This document shows positions 9,029-18,071 of a stretch of DNA of 64,000 bases, piece by piece (position 1 is the first letter of the stretch; every line of letters begins with the position of its first letter). The stretch covers positions 186,001 to 250,000 of the forward strand of contig NZ_JACIEF010000002.1 of NCBI RefSeq assembly GCF_014196715.1. Reading direction: 5' to 3'. Origin of the DNA: Pedobacter zeae (GTDB lineage: Bacteria; Bacteroidota; Bacteroidia; Sphingobacteriales; Sphingobacteriaceae). The notes under the pieces were generated by a model that saw nothing but the letters and a program-made list of their open reading frames with translations, did no database searches and had not been told where the DNA came from. Both the position numbers and the translations under genes were made by a program.

Positions 9029-12000
9029 GGGCACGCAACTTAAAAATCAATTATTATCTGGTTTAGATTTTACTCAAATGAAACTATTTTTTTCCGTACT
9101 CACATTTATCTGTTTGTTCTCGATAAAGGACCTTTCAGCTCAGGGTACCTTGACTGTGAGCGGTATCGTTAAAGAAAAAGGGACTGATGATGGCCTGCCC
9201 GGAGTAAATATCACACTGAAAGGATCTCCTGACAGGGCGCTTGGTTCAACAAAAGCTGACGGTAGCTTTACGGTAACCGTACCAGTAAACTCGAGATTGA
9301 AATTTAGTATAATAGGCTTTGAGACCCGTGAAGTTAATGCTGCCAGGACACTTAACATTGTACTTAATCCTGATGTAAGCACCTTAAACGACCTGGTTAT
9401 ACGTGGATTCGTTACTAAAACCCGCGATTTAAGCTCGGGTTCTTCAGTGAAGATTTCTGGCGACGATCTGCAGCAGGTGCCGGTTGCAAATGCCGAACAG
9501 TTGCTGCAGGGTAAGGTGGCAGGATTAAATATCCAGGTAAATACCGGGGCACCGGGTTTTCGGGGCAGTGTATTGCTGAGGGGCCTTTCGAATGTGGAGG
9601 TCACCGCATCCAGTACCGGTAATGATGCCGACGCTTTTCTGAGTCCAACCTCACCATTATATGTCATTGATGGTGTACCGACCGATGTGGATCCGGCTAC
9701 TGCCGATAGTTTTAATTCTTTTGGTGGCGCGAGCCCGCTGTCGCTGATTCCCCAGGAAGATATTGCCAACATAGAAGTGCTTAAAGATGCACAGGCAACC
9801 TCGTTATATGGATCGCGTGGGGCTTATGGCGTTATTCTGATTACCACGCGCCGTGGAATGTCGGCAATACCCAGGTTGCGCTACACCACCAATTTTTTTA
9901 TCAGTACTCCTCCGAAGCTAAGGGCTACCATTGGAGGTAAGGCAGAACGCGACTTAAAATTGCAACAGATTTACCAGTACGGAGGTTTTAGGGATATTAA
10001 CTCGCTGTTAAATTCGAATGCAGCTTTGGTTGATAGTTTAAATCCTTATTATAATAACTCTACAAACTGGCAGGAAATCTATTATGGAACTACTTATAAC
10101 CAAACGCATAATATCGGTGTAGAAGGTGGTGATAAAAGTTTTAATTACAAGACCAATTTTGGTTATTATAAAGAAACCGGTATCCAGGTAAATACGGGGG
10201 TTACCCGTTTTACACTCAGTAACAACTTTGAATATAAGCCAAATTCAAAGATTTCACTTTTTGCGTTAGTTAACGGGAGTATCATGGACCGGAAAAAGGG
10301 TAACGGCGTTGGCCTGCTCAATACAGGAGTTGCACGAAGTGCGGCCGCTTCATCGCTATTGCCGGGCCCCTCATTATTTTTAGCCTCTAATGATGCCCTT
10401 GCCAATCTTAATGTAGATAACAGTAACCCAACGAAGAATTTAAAGACCAATCTTGAATTTACCTATTATCCAATACCGGGATTAACCTTACGTACTACCG
10501 GTAGTTATGATATTGTCAACTCAATTGATTATACTTTTACGCCTGCTATTGCCAATAACCAACAGGCTGCGATACAATATTTTAATGATACCCGGAAGAC
10601 ACTTTATAACCGGAATCTGATATCCTTTTCAAAAAGTTTAAAAAGCGGGCACGACTTTACCATATTTGGTTTTAACGAGGTTTACTTTAAAAAATACCAG
10701 GCAAACGACCTGAAGCAGGTCGGGCTTTCTTCAGATTACTATCTGGGGCCTTTTGGTTTTATCGGCGCCGCCTCTTCTACAAGGGGGGCAGGGTTAAGGG
10801 CCTACAGTAATTTACGGGCAGTCTCTTTTGCCGGAAGTTTCTCCTATAATTTCAAAAGAAAATATGTTTTTGATGCCAGTTACCGGATGGATGCCACGTC
10901 TTTCAGTGGTGTCGACGATCCATATACCAGGAGCCCCTCTATCGGTTTGAGGTGGAACATGGAAAGGGAAACCATTTTTAGTGGATGGAAGTGGTTAACA
11001 TATAGTGCATTACGATTAACCTGGGGTAAAAATATAACGCCAACAGGAAATATCTTTACGGTTTATGGAACCTATAATCCGAATGGGACCTATAATGGTC
11101 AATCCAGAATCACCATTGACCAGGCTTTACTTCCAAATAAAAACCTCGGCTCGGCCGTAGGAACAACCTATAACCTGGGCTATGATTTGGGCTTGTTTAA
11201 TAATAAGGTACAATTGACTTTTGAGTCTTACTATCGTGCCATCGATCGCCAGGCCAGAACCTTAGCCCTCGCAAATATGATAGGATTTGACAATGTTTTA
11301 AGCAACGAGGTGTCGATCCGCAACTGGGGTAACGAAATTTCACTTACCCTTCGCCCGCTTCCATTAAACAGCAAGGTAAATTGGTCTTTCACGGTCAACG
11401 GAGCAATGAACAGGGACATGTTAACCCGGTTACCCGGAGGTGTACAGCAAATAGTGATCGGCGGTACTGTGCTGCACGTTGGACGTAACTCGCTTTCAAA
11501 TTTTATTTATGAAAACAGAGGTGTTTATTCCAGACAGTCGGATGTTCCTGTAAATCCTGTAACCGGGCTTCCATTGCGCCAGGGAGGCTCAGGTGGCGGT
11601 TATTACCAGGCGGGAGATCCAATTTTTGTTGACCGTAATGGCGATTATGTTATAAATGATCAGGACGACCGCACGGTAATCGGAAATTCGCAGCCTATAT
11701 ATACAGGCGGATTTGCAACCACCGTGAGTTATAAAAATTTCTCTCTTTCATTGAACGGTTCATTCACTATTGACCGCGATATTATGAATACGGCTATTGC
11801 CGAAAGATTGGTGTTGACCGGAAATCCATTTGGGGCACAAGCCGTTTTACCATTGAGCGGGCTAGATTATTGGACTAAACCAGGCGATATTGCAAAATAT
11901 CCGAATCCGTACAACTACACCAGGGCAGTGTTGGTTGCTCCATTCAGAACCAACCAGAGCTTGTTTCAGGAAGATGGTTCTTACTTTAAAATAAACGCGG

Positions 12001-12206
12001 TTACATTGGGCTATACGCTTCCGAAGGAACTGGCGAATAAACTTAGGCTTAATAATTTGAGGATCTATTTAACCGGAGATAACCTTGCAACCTTTTCCCG
12101 CTACAGCGGACCTAACCCGGAAAATGTAACAGCACTTGGTTTTGATAATTCTGGCGGATATCCTTTAGCAAGAAGGTATACCGTAGGGTTGAATTTGGAA
12201 CTATAA
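9021..12206 (+). CDS. SusC/RagA-like TonB-dependent transporter (second of operon)
   Basis: A full-length SusC of about 1061 residues. The start at 9021 is chosen because it overlaps the preceding stop (ATGAATAA) and avoids a long overlap from 8970; an inner ATG at 9078 also exists. The order is signal peptide (core KLFFSVLTFICLFSI), carboxypeptidase-regulatory-like domain at about 43-115 (VSGIVKEKGTDDGLPGVNIT), TonB box near 123 (DLVIRGF), a plug ending around 250-275 (IEVLKDAQATSLYGSRGAYG), then the barrel. It pairs with the SusD 4 bases downstream. It may serve a different oligosaccharide, or a different size class, from the first pair. Confidence 0.92.
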   Translation: MNKGTQLKNQLLSGLDFTQMKLFFSVLTFICLFSIKDLSAQGTLTVSGIVKEKGTDDGLPGVNITLKGSPDRALGSTKADGSFTVTVPVNSRLKFSIIGFETREVNAARTLNIVLNPDVSTLNDLVIRGFVTKTRDLSSGSSVKISGDDLQQVPVANAEQLLQGKVAGLNIQVNTGAPGFRGSVLLRGLSNVEVTASSTGNDADAFLSPTSPLYVIDGVPTDVDPATADSFNSFGGASPLSLIPQEDIANIEVLKDAQATSLYGSRGAYGVILITTRRGMSAIPRLRYTTNFFISTPPKLRATIGGKAERDLKLQQIYQYGGFRDINSLLNSNAALVDSLNPYYNNSTNWQEIYYGTTYNQTHNIGVEGGDKSFNYKTNFGYYKETGIQVNTGVTRFTLSNNFEYKPNSKISLFALVNGSIMDRKKGNGVGLLNTGVARSAAASSLLPGPSLFLASNDALANLNVDNSNPTKNLKTNLEFTYYPIPGLTLRTTGSYDIVNSIDYTFTPAIANNQQAAIQYFNDTRKTLYNRNLISFSKSLKSGHDFTIFGFNEVYFKKYQANDLKQVGLSSDYYLGPFGFIGAASSTRGAGLRAYSNLRAVSFAGSFSYNFKRKYVFDASYRMDATSFSGVDDPYTRSPSIGLRWNMERETIFSGWKWLTYSALRLTWGKNITPTGNIFTVYGTYNPNGTYNGQSRITIDQALLPNKNLGSAVGTTYNLGYDLGLFNNKVQLTFESYYRAIDRQARTLALANMIGFDNVLSNEVSIRNWGNEISLTLRPLPLNSKVNWSFTVNGAMNRDMLTRLPGGVQQIVIGGTVLHVGRNSLSNFIYENRGVYSRQSDVPVNPVTGLPLRQGGSGGGYYQAGDPIFVDRNGDYVINDQDDRTVIGNSQPIYTGGFATTVSYKNFSLSLNGSFTIDRDIMNTAIAERLVLTGNPFGAQAVLPLSGLDYWTKPGDIAKYPNPYNYTRAVLVAPFRTNQSLFQEDGSYFKINAVTLGYTLPKELANKLRLNNLRIYLTGDNLATFSRYSGPNPENVTALGFDNSGGYPLARRYTVGLNLEL

Positions 12207-12210
12207 CGTC

Positions 12211-13785
12211 ATGAATATGAAGATTAAAAATATACAATTTTATTTAATTCTTTTACTGGTGTTGACCGGTACAAGCTGCAAGAAGTTTCTTGAGGTTGAA
12301 TCGATAGAAAGGTTCTCCGGAAATCGCTACTGGAAAACGGGTGCAGATGTAGAAGCATTTACCATTGATATTTATGCAAGGCTTTGGGATAAACTGTCTA
12401 ATTCTTGCTTTTGGCCGGCTGCAGGCGAATTCAGGCTTGGAGAGATTAGATCAAACACCGCGGTTGCAGGCGTAACAAGCTTTCAATCCAATGACCAGAA
12501 CCGGAGGGTGGTTTATGATTACCTGGCTAAAAATGATATGAAGGCGGTGGTTTACGGAATAGCACCTAACTCACCATGGCTAACCAATGGTGCGTCGCCC
12601 AGAACATTTAATACGGTGCTGGCTTTTAATTTCGTGGTGAATACCAACTGGACGGATTTTTACAGGGTTATTCAGGAAGCCAATATCATGTATGAGGAGG
12701 TAAACAAAGGTATTCCGGGCTTAAGCGATAGTGATAAACAACGGTACCTGGCCGAAGCTGTATTTATCAGGTGCCTCACTTACTTTATCATGGTTAGAAT
12801 TTATGGCGATGTTGCCTATTATACCGATGCAAATCACTCCACGCCATTGGGCAGGGAAAAATTTGTCAGCGTACTCAACAAATGTATCGCCGAACTGGAA
12901 CCGTTAAAAAATAACCTTCCATGGAAATACGAGGATCCGGCGTTAAATGGCGTACGGGCAAACAGGGGTGGGGCAATCTCACTGCTCATGAACATGTACA
13001 TGTGGAATGCCGGATTTGATGAGGCAAACAAAAATGGCTATTATGAGAAAACGGCGGCTTTAGGCAACGAACTGATTCAGAGTAACCAGCATACGCTCAT
13101 TCCCATTGAAGAAACGAGCCGGATATTCCTTGGAGGAACCAATGAAAGTTTAATTGAATTAAAGGAAAGTTCTGCCTTTGCATCGGGTTCCAATCTTTTT
13201 TATAAATCGGCATTTCCGGGCGAGCCGGTTGTTTTAACCAAGCATGAAGAAAACGGAACAACAACGCATTTGCACTATAAAAAAGCCTATATCGATTTTC
13301 TGTTCGGTAGCGTGAGCGATTACCGTGCAGATATGATTCAAAACAGGGACCAGGAAAACGGGCGTTTTGCCTTATCTAAATTTGAAGGTCCGGTATCGGT
13401 GCTGGGCTTTCCCGATTGGGGGCTGGTGCTTTTTAGGTATGCAGATGCCGTATTACTCCAGGCTGAAGCCCTTGCCAACCTGGGAAGGGACGGAGAGGCC
13501 ACTTCTATAGTGAATATGGTGCGGATGAGGGCCAATGCGGCCGCTTTATCGGGTTTGGTAGGCCAGGAGCTGAAAGATGAGATATTTAAGGAAAGAGGGC
13601 GCGAACTGCTCGGTGAGGGGTACCGTTTCTTCGATCTGGTACGGACAAAGCGAATTCTAGATCCGAAATGGAGCTCAAATCCACTATCGGTTGATCAGTT
13701 TAACAGGGGCGCATGGACATGGCCGATTGATCCGGCTGCCCGTGACAGAAACCCTTTTATGACCTTAAATGATTATTGGTTCTAA
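12211..13785 (+). CDS. SusD/RagB-like lipoprotein (second of operon)
   Basis: A 524-residue SusD-family lipoprotein with lipobox TGTSC (Cys23) followed by KK. An alternative ATG two codons in (12217) would give the same mature protein. Family features are YLAEAVFIRCLTYFIMVRIY (SusD helical core) and IFKERGRELLGEGYRFFDLV near the C-terminus. It lies 4 bases after its SusC partner. Sequence between the shared motifs differs clearly from the SusD at 5150, which supports separate ligand preferences for the two pairs. Confidence 0.92.
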   Translation: MNMKIKNIQFYLILLLVLTGTSCKKFLEVESIERFSGNRYWKTGADVEAFTIDIYARLWDKLSNSCFWPAAGEFRLGEIRSNTAVAGVTSFQSNDQNRRVVYDYLAKNDMKAVVYGIAPNSPWLTNGASPRTFNTVLAFNFVVNTNWTDFYRVIQEANIMYEEVNKGIPGLSDSDKQRYLAEAVFIRCLTYFIMVRIYGDVAYYTDANHSTPLGREKFVSVLNKCIAELEPLKNNLPWKYEDPALNGVRANRGGAISLLMNMYMWNAGFDEANKNGYYEKTAALGNELIQSNQHTLIPIEETSRIFLGGTNESLIELKESSAFASGSNLFYKSAFPGEPVVLTKHEENGTTTHLHYKKAYIDFLFGSVSDYRADMIQNRDQENGRFALSKFEGPVSVLGFPDWGLVLFRYADAVLLQAEALANLGRDGEATSIVNMVRMRANAAALSGLVGQELKDEIFKERGRELLGEGYRFFDLVRTKRILDPKWSSNPLSVDQFNRGAWTWPIDPAARDRNPFMTLNDYWF

Positions 13786-13802
13786 CAATTTATATTTTCA
13801 CA

Positions 13803-14507
13803 ATGAACTATTTTAGAAAAATATCAATCCCCTGGCTGTTAATATTATTTGCTTGCCTGGTGTTTTTTGCCTGCAAAAAAGATCAATACTATTTTGATGG
13901 GGGTAAATCCAATCCCTTTTTTCCTGGAACCACTTTGGAATACCTGAAGTCAAATCCGAGAAGCTTTGACACGATTGTCAACATCATTAAAATCGCCGGC
14001 ATGGAACGCCAGTTTAACGAAGATACCCTTACTTTTTTTGCCCCGCAGGATTATGCTGTTGCTTTGTTGATCAAACAAGTCAATTCAACATTATTTACCT
14101 ACGGAAAAGATACGGTGAAAACCCTTACCGATATAGATGGACTGATTTGGCGCAGGTACCTTTCAAACTATATTTTTAAGGGAGCGAACAAGCTTAACGA
14201 TTATCCACAGATAGATGTTGGCGCAAAAGCCATATTTCCAGGCCAGAATTATGTAGCCTACAGTGGAGATGTATTTAATATTGGCGTGAGGTATGCCGAT
14301 GCCGGCGGGGTAAAATACACGGGTTACAGGCAATTATTACTGTCGTATATACCAAATATATCCCAACCTTTAGATAATTGGGTCAGTATCCCCATCACTT
14401 CTTCCGATGTGCAGCCGAAGCATGCTGTAGTGCATGTTCTGAGCACAGATTTTCCATTTGGAGCCGATCCTCAAAATTTAATCCAGGACGTATTATTAAC
14501 CAAGTAA
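13803..14507 (+). CDS. Fasciclin-domain lipoprotein
   Basis: A protein of about 234 residues. The start at 13803 gives a clean lipoprotein signal (lipobox VFFAC, Cys24, then KK). The reading frame is open from 13776, which would overlap SusD, and is less likely. One fasciclin-like unit is visible: TLEYLKSNPRSFDTIVNIIK, LTFFAPQDYAVALL, RYLSNYIFKG, and the closing HAVVHVLSTDFPF. No extra binding domain follows, unlike the fasciclin protein at 6723. It is probably a small surface accessory protein of the second SusC/D pair. The ligand is unknown. Confidence 0.72.
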   Translation: MNYFRKISIPWLLILFACLVFFACKKDQYYFDGGKSNPFFPGTTLEYLKSNPRSFDTIVNIIKIAGMERQFNEDTLTFFAPQDYAVALLIKQVNSTLFTYGKDTVKTLTDIDGLIWRRYLSNYIFKGANKLNDYPQIDVGAKAIFPGQNYVAYSGDVFNIGVRYADAGGVKYTGYRQLLLSYIPNISQPLDNWVSIPITSSDVQPKHAVVHVLSTDFPFGADPQNLIQDVLLTK

Positions 14508-14517
14508 TTCAAAAAAT

Positions 14518-16167
14518 ATGTCAGTTTTTAAAATAAAAATTTGGTTTACTGCCTGTAGCCTTTCGTTGTTGTTGCTCGCTGGCTGCAAGGATGAAGTTAA
14601 AGAATTTGAAAACCCCTATTCGGGCGGTAAATTGCCTTTGGGGCTAAAATTTAACACCGCGAGTTTTATCGAGCCTACGCAAGGCAGTGCCAATGACGTG
14701 GTAACGGTAAGCGTTGTCGGTGCCGAACAATATAAAACACAACTTCGTTTCCAGTTTAGTGGAGAAGAAGCCGAAATCGTTTCGATTGCCGGCGATGTAG
14801 TAAAAGTTAAAGTCCCTGCTGCGGGGAGTTCGGGCTCAACGTCTATCCAAATTGGCGATCAGATATTTTTTGGTCCGCAGTTTAAGGTTTTTGGCAAAAT
14901 ATCAGACGATCCTTATTTCAAGGCAAAAATAGGTGCCAATAATACCATTTATGATGCTTATAAATTGAAGACCGGAAAATACCTGATGGTAGGAGAATTT
15001 ACCGACTTTAATGATAAAGGAATTGTTTTGGCCATCAAAAAAATAGCAGAGACTACCTACGAAGGGGAGGTTCAGCGAACCTTGCAATTGGGTACCGGGG
15101 TAGTTAGCGGTTACCTCAGTGCGGTTACCTCGAGCCCGAACGATGCTAATATTTTCGTCGCCGGAAATATGTCTGCGTTTGATCTGAGGGGACCTGTTAA
15201 AAACATTACAAGGCTTACTGCCCTTGGGGCGATCGACCTCAAGCAGGTTGAAACCTATTCATCAAAGAATGGAGGTGCAACTTATCCAAAACTTACTGTT
15301 CCCGTTTTCAATGGTGGAACAGACGCCCCCATCAAGCGGATTTTTTACTTTAACAACGGAATAATTGCCGTTGGAGGATTCAAGTATTACGTTTCCCACC
15401 GGTACGATGTGGGCAGAACGTTTACCTATACGTCCGGAAATACAACTTTAACCGGTTATAGGGATAGTCTTGTCCGCGATTCTATTCCGATCAGGCAGGT
15501 CGTACGGTTTAAATTAGATGGGGGCCTCGACAACACTTACCATTTTTCCGGAGGGACTACCCTTGATGGAGGTAATGGAAATATTTTAGATGCAGTAATG
15601 CAGGCTGATGGCAAATTGGTACTGGTAGGGGCTTTTTCAAAATTTGACAATAAGGCAGCAGGGGGGATTGTTAGGCTTAATGCAGACGGAACAGTTGACG
15701 ATTCTTTCCAGGTGGGTAAAGGTGCTGCCGGCTATATCACCAGCATCAACTGGAACAGCACTACGCAACGATTTGTACTTACAGGTGTTTTTAGTTCCTT
15801 TAACAACCAGCCCATTCAGAACATGTTGGTGCTCAAAGCCGACGGGTCAATTGATGATACTTTCGTTTCAGGGAACTTTGATAGCGGTTATCCATCGTTC
15901 GCACAGCAGCTGTCTAACGGCTTGATCGTTGTTTCGGGTAATTTTAAAAAATATAACAATGTGCGGCGCGCAGGATTTATGATTTTATCGCCACAAGGTA
16001 GCCTGGCTCAGGGTTACAATACATTGGGCGAGTTAACGGGAACGATTAACCGCGTATTAGAGGAGCGAAATAAAGATAATAAACGGAGCATCGTTTTGCT
16101 TGGCTCATTTAGAAAATTCGACTCGCAGGCGGTTCAGAATATCAAAGGTTTAGTGCTTGAAGATTAA
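14518..16167 (+). CDS. Lipoprotein with IPT-like domain and DUF5122 beta-propeller repeats
   Basis: A 549-residue lipoprotein (lipobox LLAGC, Cys23). Residues about 45-130 look like an IPT/TIG immunoglobulin-like fold as in DUF5008 PUL proteins (FIEPTQGSANDVVTVSV). The C-terminal half carries delta-60/DUF5122 propeller repeats: LVLVGAFSKFDNK, LNADGTVDDSFQVGKGA, LKADGSIDDTF, VVSGNFKKYNNV and VLLGSFRKFDSQ. The propeller suggests a rigid surface scaffold for carbohydrate or protein binding. It sits 10 bases after the fasciclin gene and is read in the same operon. No catalytic motif is seen. Confidence 0.72.
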   Translation: MSVFKIKIWFTACSLSLLLLAGCKDEVKEFENPYSGGKLPLGLKFNTASFIEPTQGSANDVVTVSVVGAEQYKTQLRFQFSGEEAEIVSIAGDVVKVKVPAAGSSGSTSIQIGDQIFFGPQFKVFGKISDDPYFKAKIGANNTIYDAYKLKTGKYLMVGEFTDFNDKGIVLAIKKIAETTYEGEVQRTLQLGTGVVSGYLSAVTSSPNDANIFVAGNMSAFDLRGPVKNITRLTALGAIDLKQVETYSSKNGGATYPKLTVPVFNGGTDAPIKRIFYFNNGIIAVGGFKYYVSHRYDVGRTFTYTSGNTTLTGYRDSLVRDSIPIRQVVRFKLDGGLDNTYHFSGGTTLDGGNGNILDAVMQADGKLVLVGAFSKFDNKAAGGIVRLNADGTVDDSFQVGKGAAGYITSINWNSTTQRFVLTGVFSSFNNQPIQNMLVLKADGSIDDTFVSGNFDSGYPSFAQQLSNGLIVVSGNFKKYNNVRRAGFMILSPQGSLAQGYNTLGELTGTINRVLEERNKDNKRSIVLLGSFRKFDSQAVQNIKGLVLED

Positions 16168-16185
16168 TTAAGTATGGATTAAATT

Positions 16186-18060
16186 ATGAAAAAGAATTTT
16201 ACAACGGTAATGGTAAGGCTATTCTGCTTTTGGCTGATAGTCATATTGGGAAGTTCCTGCCAAAGTGATTTTGACAAGGTAGCCCCTTTAGTGATAAACG
16301 ATACTACTTTCAATAGTCCGAAAGCAAGGAAAGTGCTGGTTTTGGTTGTGGATGGATTGCGTGGAGTGGCTTTAAAAGAAGTGGCGCCTCCTAATATGAC
16401 CAACCTGCTAAAAAAATCAACCTTTTCATACTACTCCGTAAGCGATGAAGGTTATGATGAGGCGACCACATGGGCAGACCTGTTTACCGGCGTATCAAAA
16501 GCGAAGCACGAGGTAACCAGTGCCACACTGGGCAATAATAAACTGAATTTGTATCCGGTAGTATTTCAGCGGATTAAGGAGGCAAATGCAAAGGTTAGAA
16601 TAGCGACCTTTTCTTACAGCAATACATTTACAGACAATTTTACAAGCGACGCTTCTGTTGATTCTAGGGTAACCTATAATAGTGATACGGAAATTCAAAA
16701 TGCTGTTTTAAAAGAGTTGGCCGATGATAATGCCGGTGTGGTAGTGGGTATGTATAAAAGTGTAAACACTGCAGGTAGCACCAATGCTTACGAGAGTTCA
16801 AATCAACAGTATAAAAATGCTATCCTTCAGTTTGATACTTATGTAGGCCAGGCTATGGCAGCATTGCAAAGCAGAAAGAACTATAGCAAGGAAAACTGGA
16901 TGGTGATCATTACTTCCAGTCGCGGAGGGGCGGCAGCAAGTGTGGTAAACGATAATACTATATTTTCAAACCCAAAGGTCAATACCTTTACAATTTTTTA
17001 TAACGATAAGTACCGATCCAAACTCATAGACAAACCATTTACCGGTAATGTGTATGACGGAAACTTTGTTCGCTTTTATTCCTCTAAAGGTGTAGCAAGC
17101 GAAGCTGGTCAGCAGAGTGATGCCATCAGGGCTGAACTCAGGTTTGATGACGCCCTAAAATCTTCCACGGTAAATCCACTTAACTTCGGTAGCAACGGTG
17201 ATTTTACTATTGAATTAAAGATGCGAAAGAATTTAAATACAATAGGAACTTATGCCCCATCGGTTAATAAGAACACTTATATTTATCAATGGCCTTGTTT
17301 CTTTGGCAGGAAGATTGCCAAGCTTAACGCTTCGGGTGGTGCAGGCTGGACATTATCTTTAGAACAGCTTACCTGGCGTTTTGTCCTCTCCAAAGGAACC
17401 GGGGCTAACGGAACCAATGAAATTGGGGTAAATGCCGATGCATCTAAAGTTAAAATTCAGGATGGAAACTGGCATGCCCTTGCTATAGTAATCAGGACGG
17501 AAGGTGCTAAGCGCTTCGTCTATCTGTATACCGATGGAGTTTTTAATACTAAGGCAGAAATTCCTGAGGCCCTCTGGCCATCTATAGATACTTATAATGC
17601 ACCCTATACTATAGGTTATATTCCCGATGATACCAGGGATCCCTTCGATGGAAATGTGTCTGATATCAGGATCTGGAGAAAAGCGTTGTCTGATGAGACC
17701 ATCAAACAATTTGCGTGCGACACCTATGTGAGTAGTTCTCACCCGGATTACAGTTATCTCGCAAGCTACTGGCCTTGCCGAGATGGAGCTGGCGGGAGGT
17801 TTAAGAATGAAATATTAACGGAGAATGGTAATTACGATTTTAAAGTACTTAAGGGGGGCACGCCCCTGGTAAAGGGTACTGAACTTGCAAACAGTACCGT
17901 GTGGGAAAAAAGCACTTACATTGTTTGCCCAATTTCACTTCCCGATATATCGGCAACAGTACCAGGCTCGGATGATATAACCGCACAGATCTTGTCGTGG
18001 CTAAGTATTCCAATCAAAGAAAACTGGAATTTAGACGGTAGAGTGTTTTTAAATAATTAA
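16186..18060 (+). CDS. Lipoprotein with phosphodiesterase/sulfatase-like domain and LamG domain (DUF4983-like)
   Basis: A 624-residue lipoprotein (lipobox LGSSC, Cys25). The N-terminal half has an alkaline-phosphatase-superfamily look: KVLVLVVDGLRGVALKEV (metal-binding Asp in VVDG), TTWADLFTGVSKAKHEV (where the nucleophile Thr/Ser normally lies), and VIITSSRGG. The usual TSDHG-type metal site is replaced by TSSRGG, so activity may be lost. Residues about 320-512 form a laminin-G/concanavalin-like domain (GDFTIELKMRKN, GNVSDIRIWRKALSDETI). The tail resembles DUF4983. It is probably a surface carbohydrate-binding protein derived from an enzyme. Activity is uncertain. Confidence 0.65.
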   Translation: MKKNFTTVMVRLFCFWLIVILGSSCQSDFDKVAPLVINDTTFNSPKARKVLVLVVDGLRGVALKEVAPPNMTNLLKKSTFSYYSVSDEGYDEATTWADLFTGVSKAKHEVTSATLGNNKLNLYPVVFQRIKEANAKVRIATFSYSNTFTDNFTSDASVDSRVTYNSDTEIQNAVLKELADDNAGVVVGMYKSVNTAGSTNAYESSNQQYKNAILQFDTYVGQAMAALQSRKNYSKENWMVIITSSRGGAAASVVNDNTIFSNPKVNTFTIFYNDKYRSKLIDKPFTGNVYDGNFVRFYSSKGVASEAGQQSDAIRAELRFDDALKSSTVNPLNFGSNGDFTIELKMRKNLNTIGTYAPSVNKNTYIYQWPCFFGRKIAKLNASGGAGWTLSLEQLTWRFVLSKGTGANGTNEIGVNADASKVKIQDGNWHALAIVIRTEGAKRFVYLYTDGVFNTKAEIPEALWPSIDTYNAPYTIGYIPDDTRDPFDGNVSDIRIWRKALSDETIKQFACDTYVSSSHPDYSYLASYWPCRDGAGGRFKNEILTENGNYDFKVLKGGTPLVKGTELANSTVWEKSTYIVCPISLPDISATVPGSDDITAQILSWLSIPIKENWNLDGRVFLNN

Positions 18061-18071
18061 GCCTGAACCAC

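Noticed and set aside
9140..9772. 210-codon reverse frame
   Set aside because: Antisense to the N-terminal part of the second SusC; no recognisable protein features.
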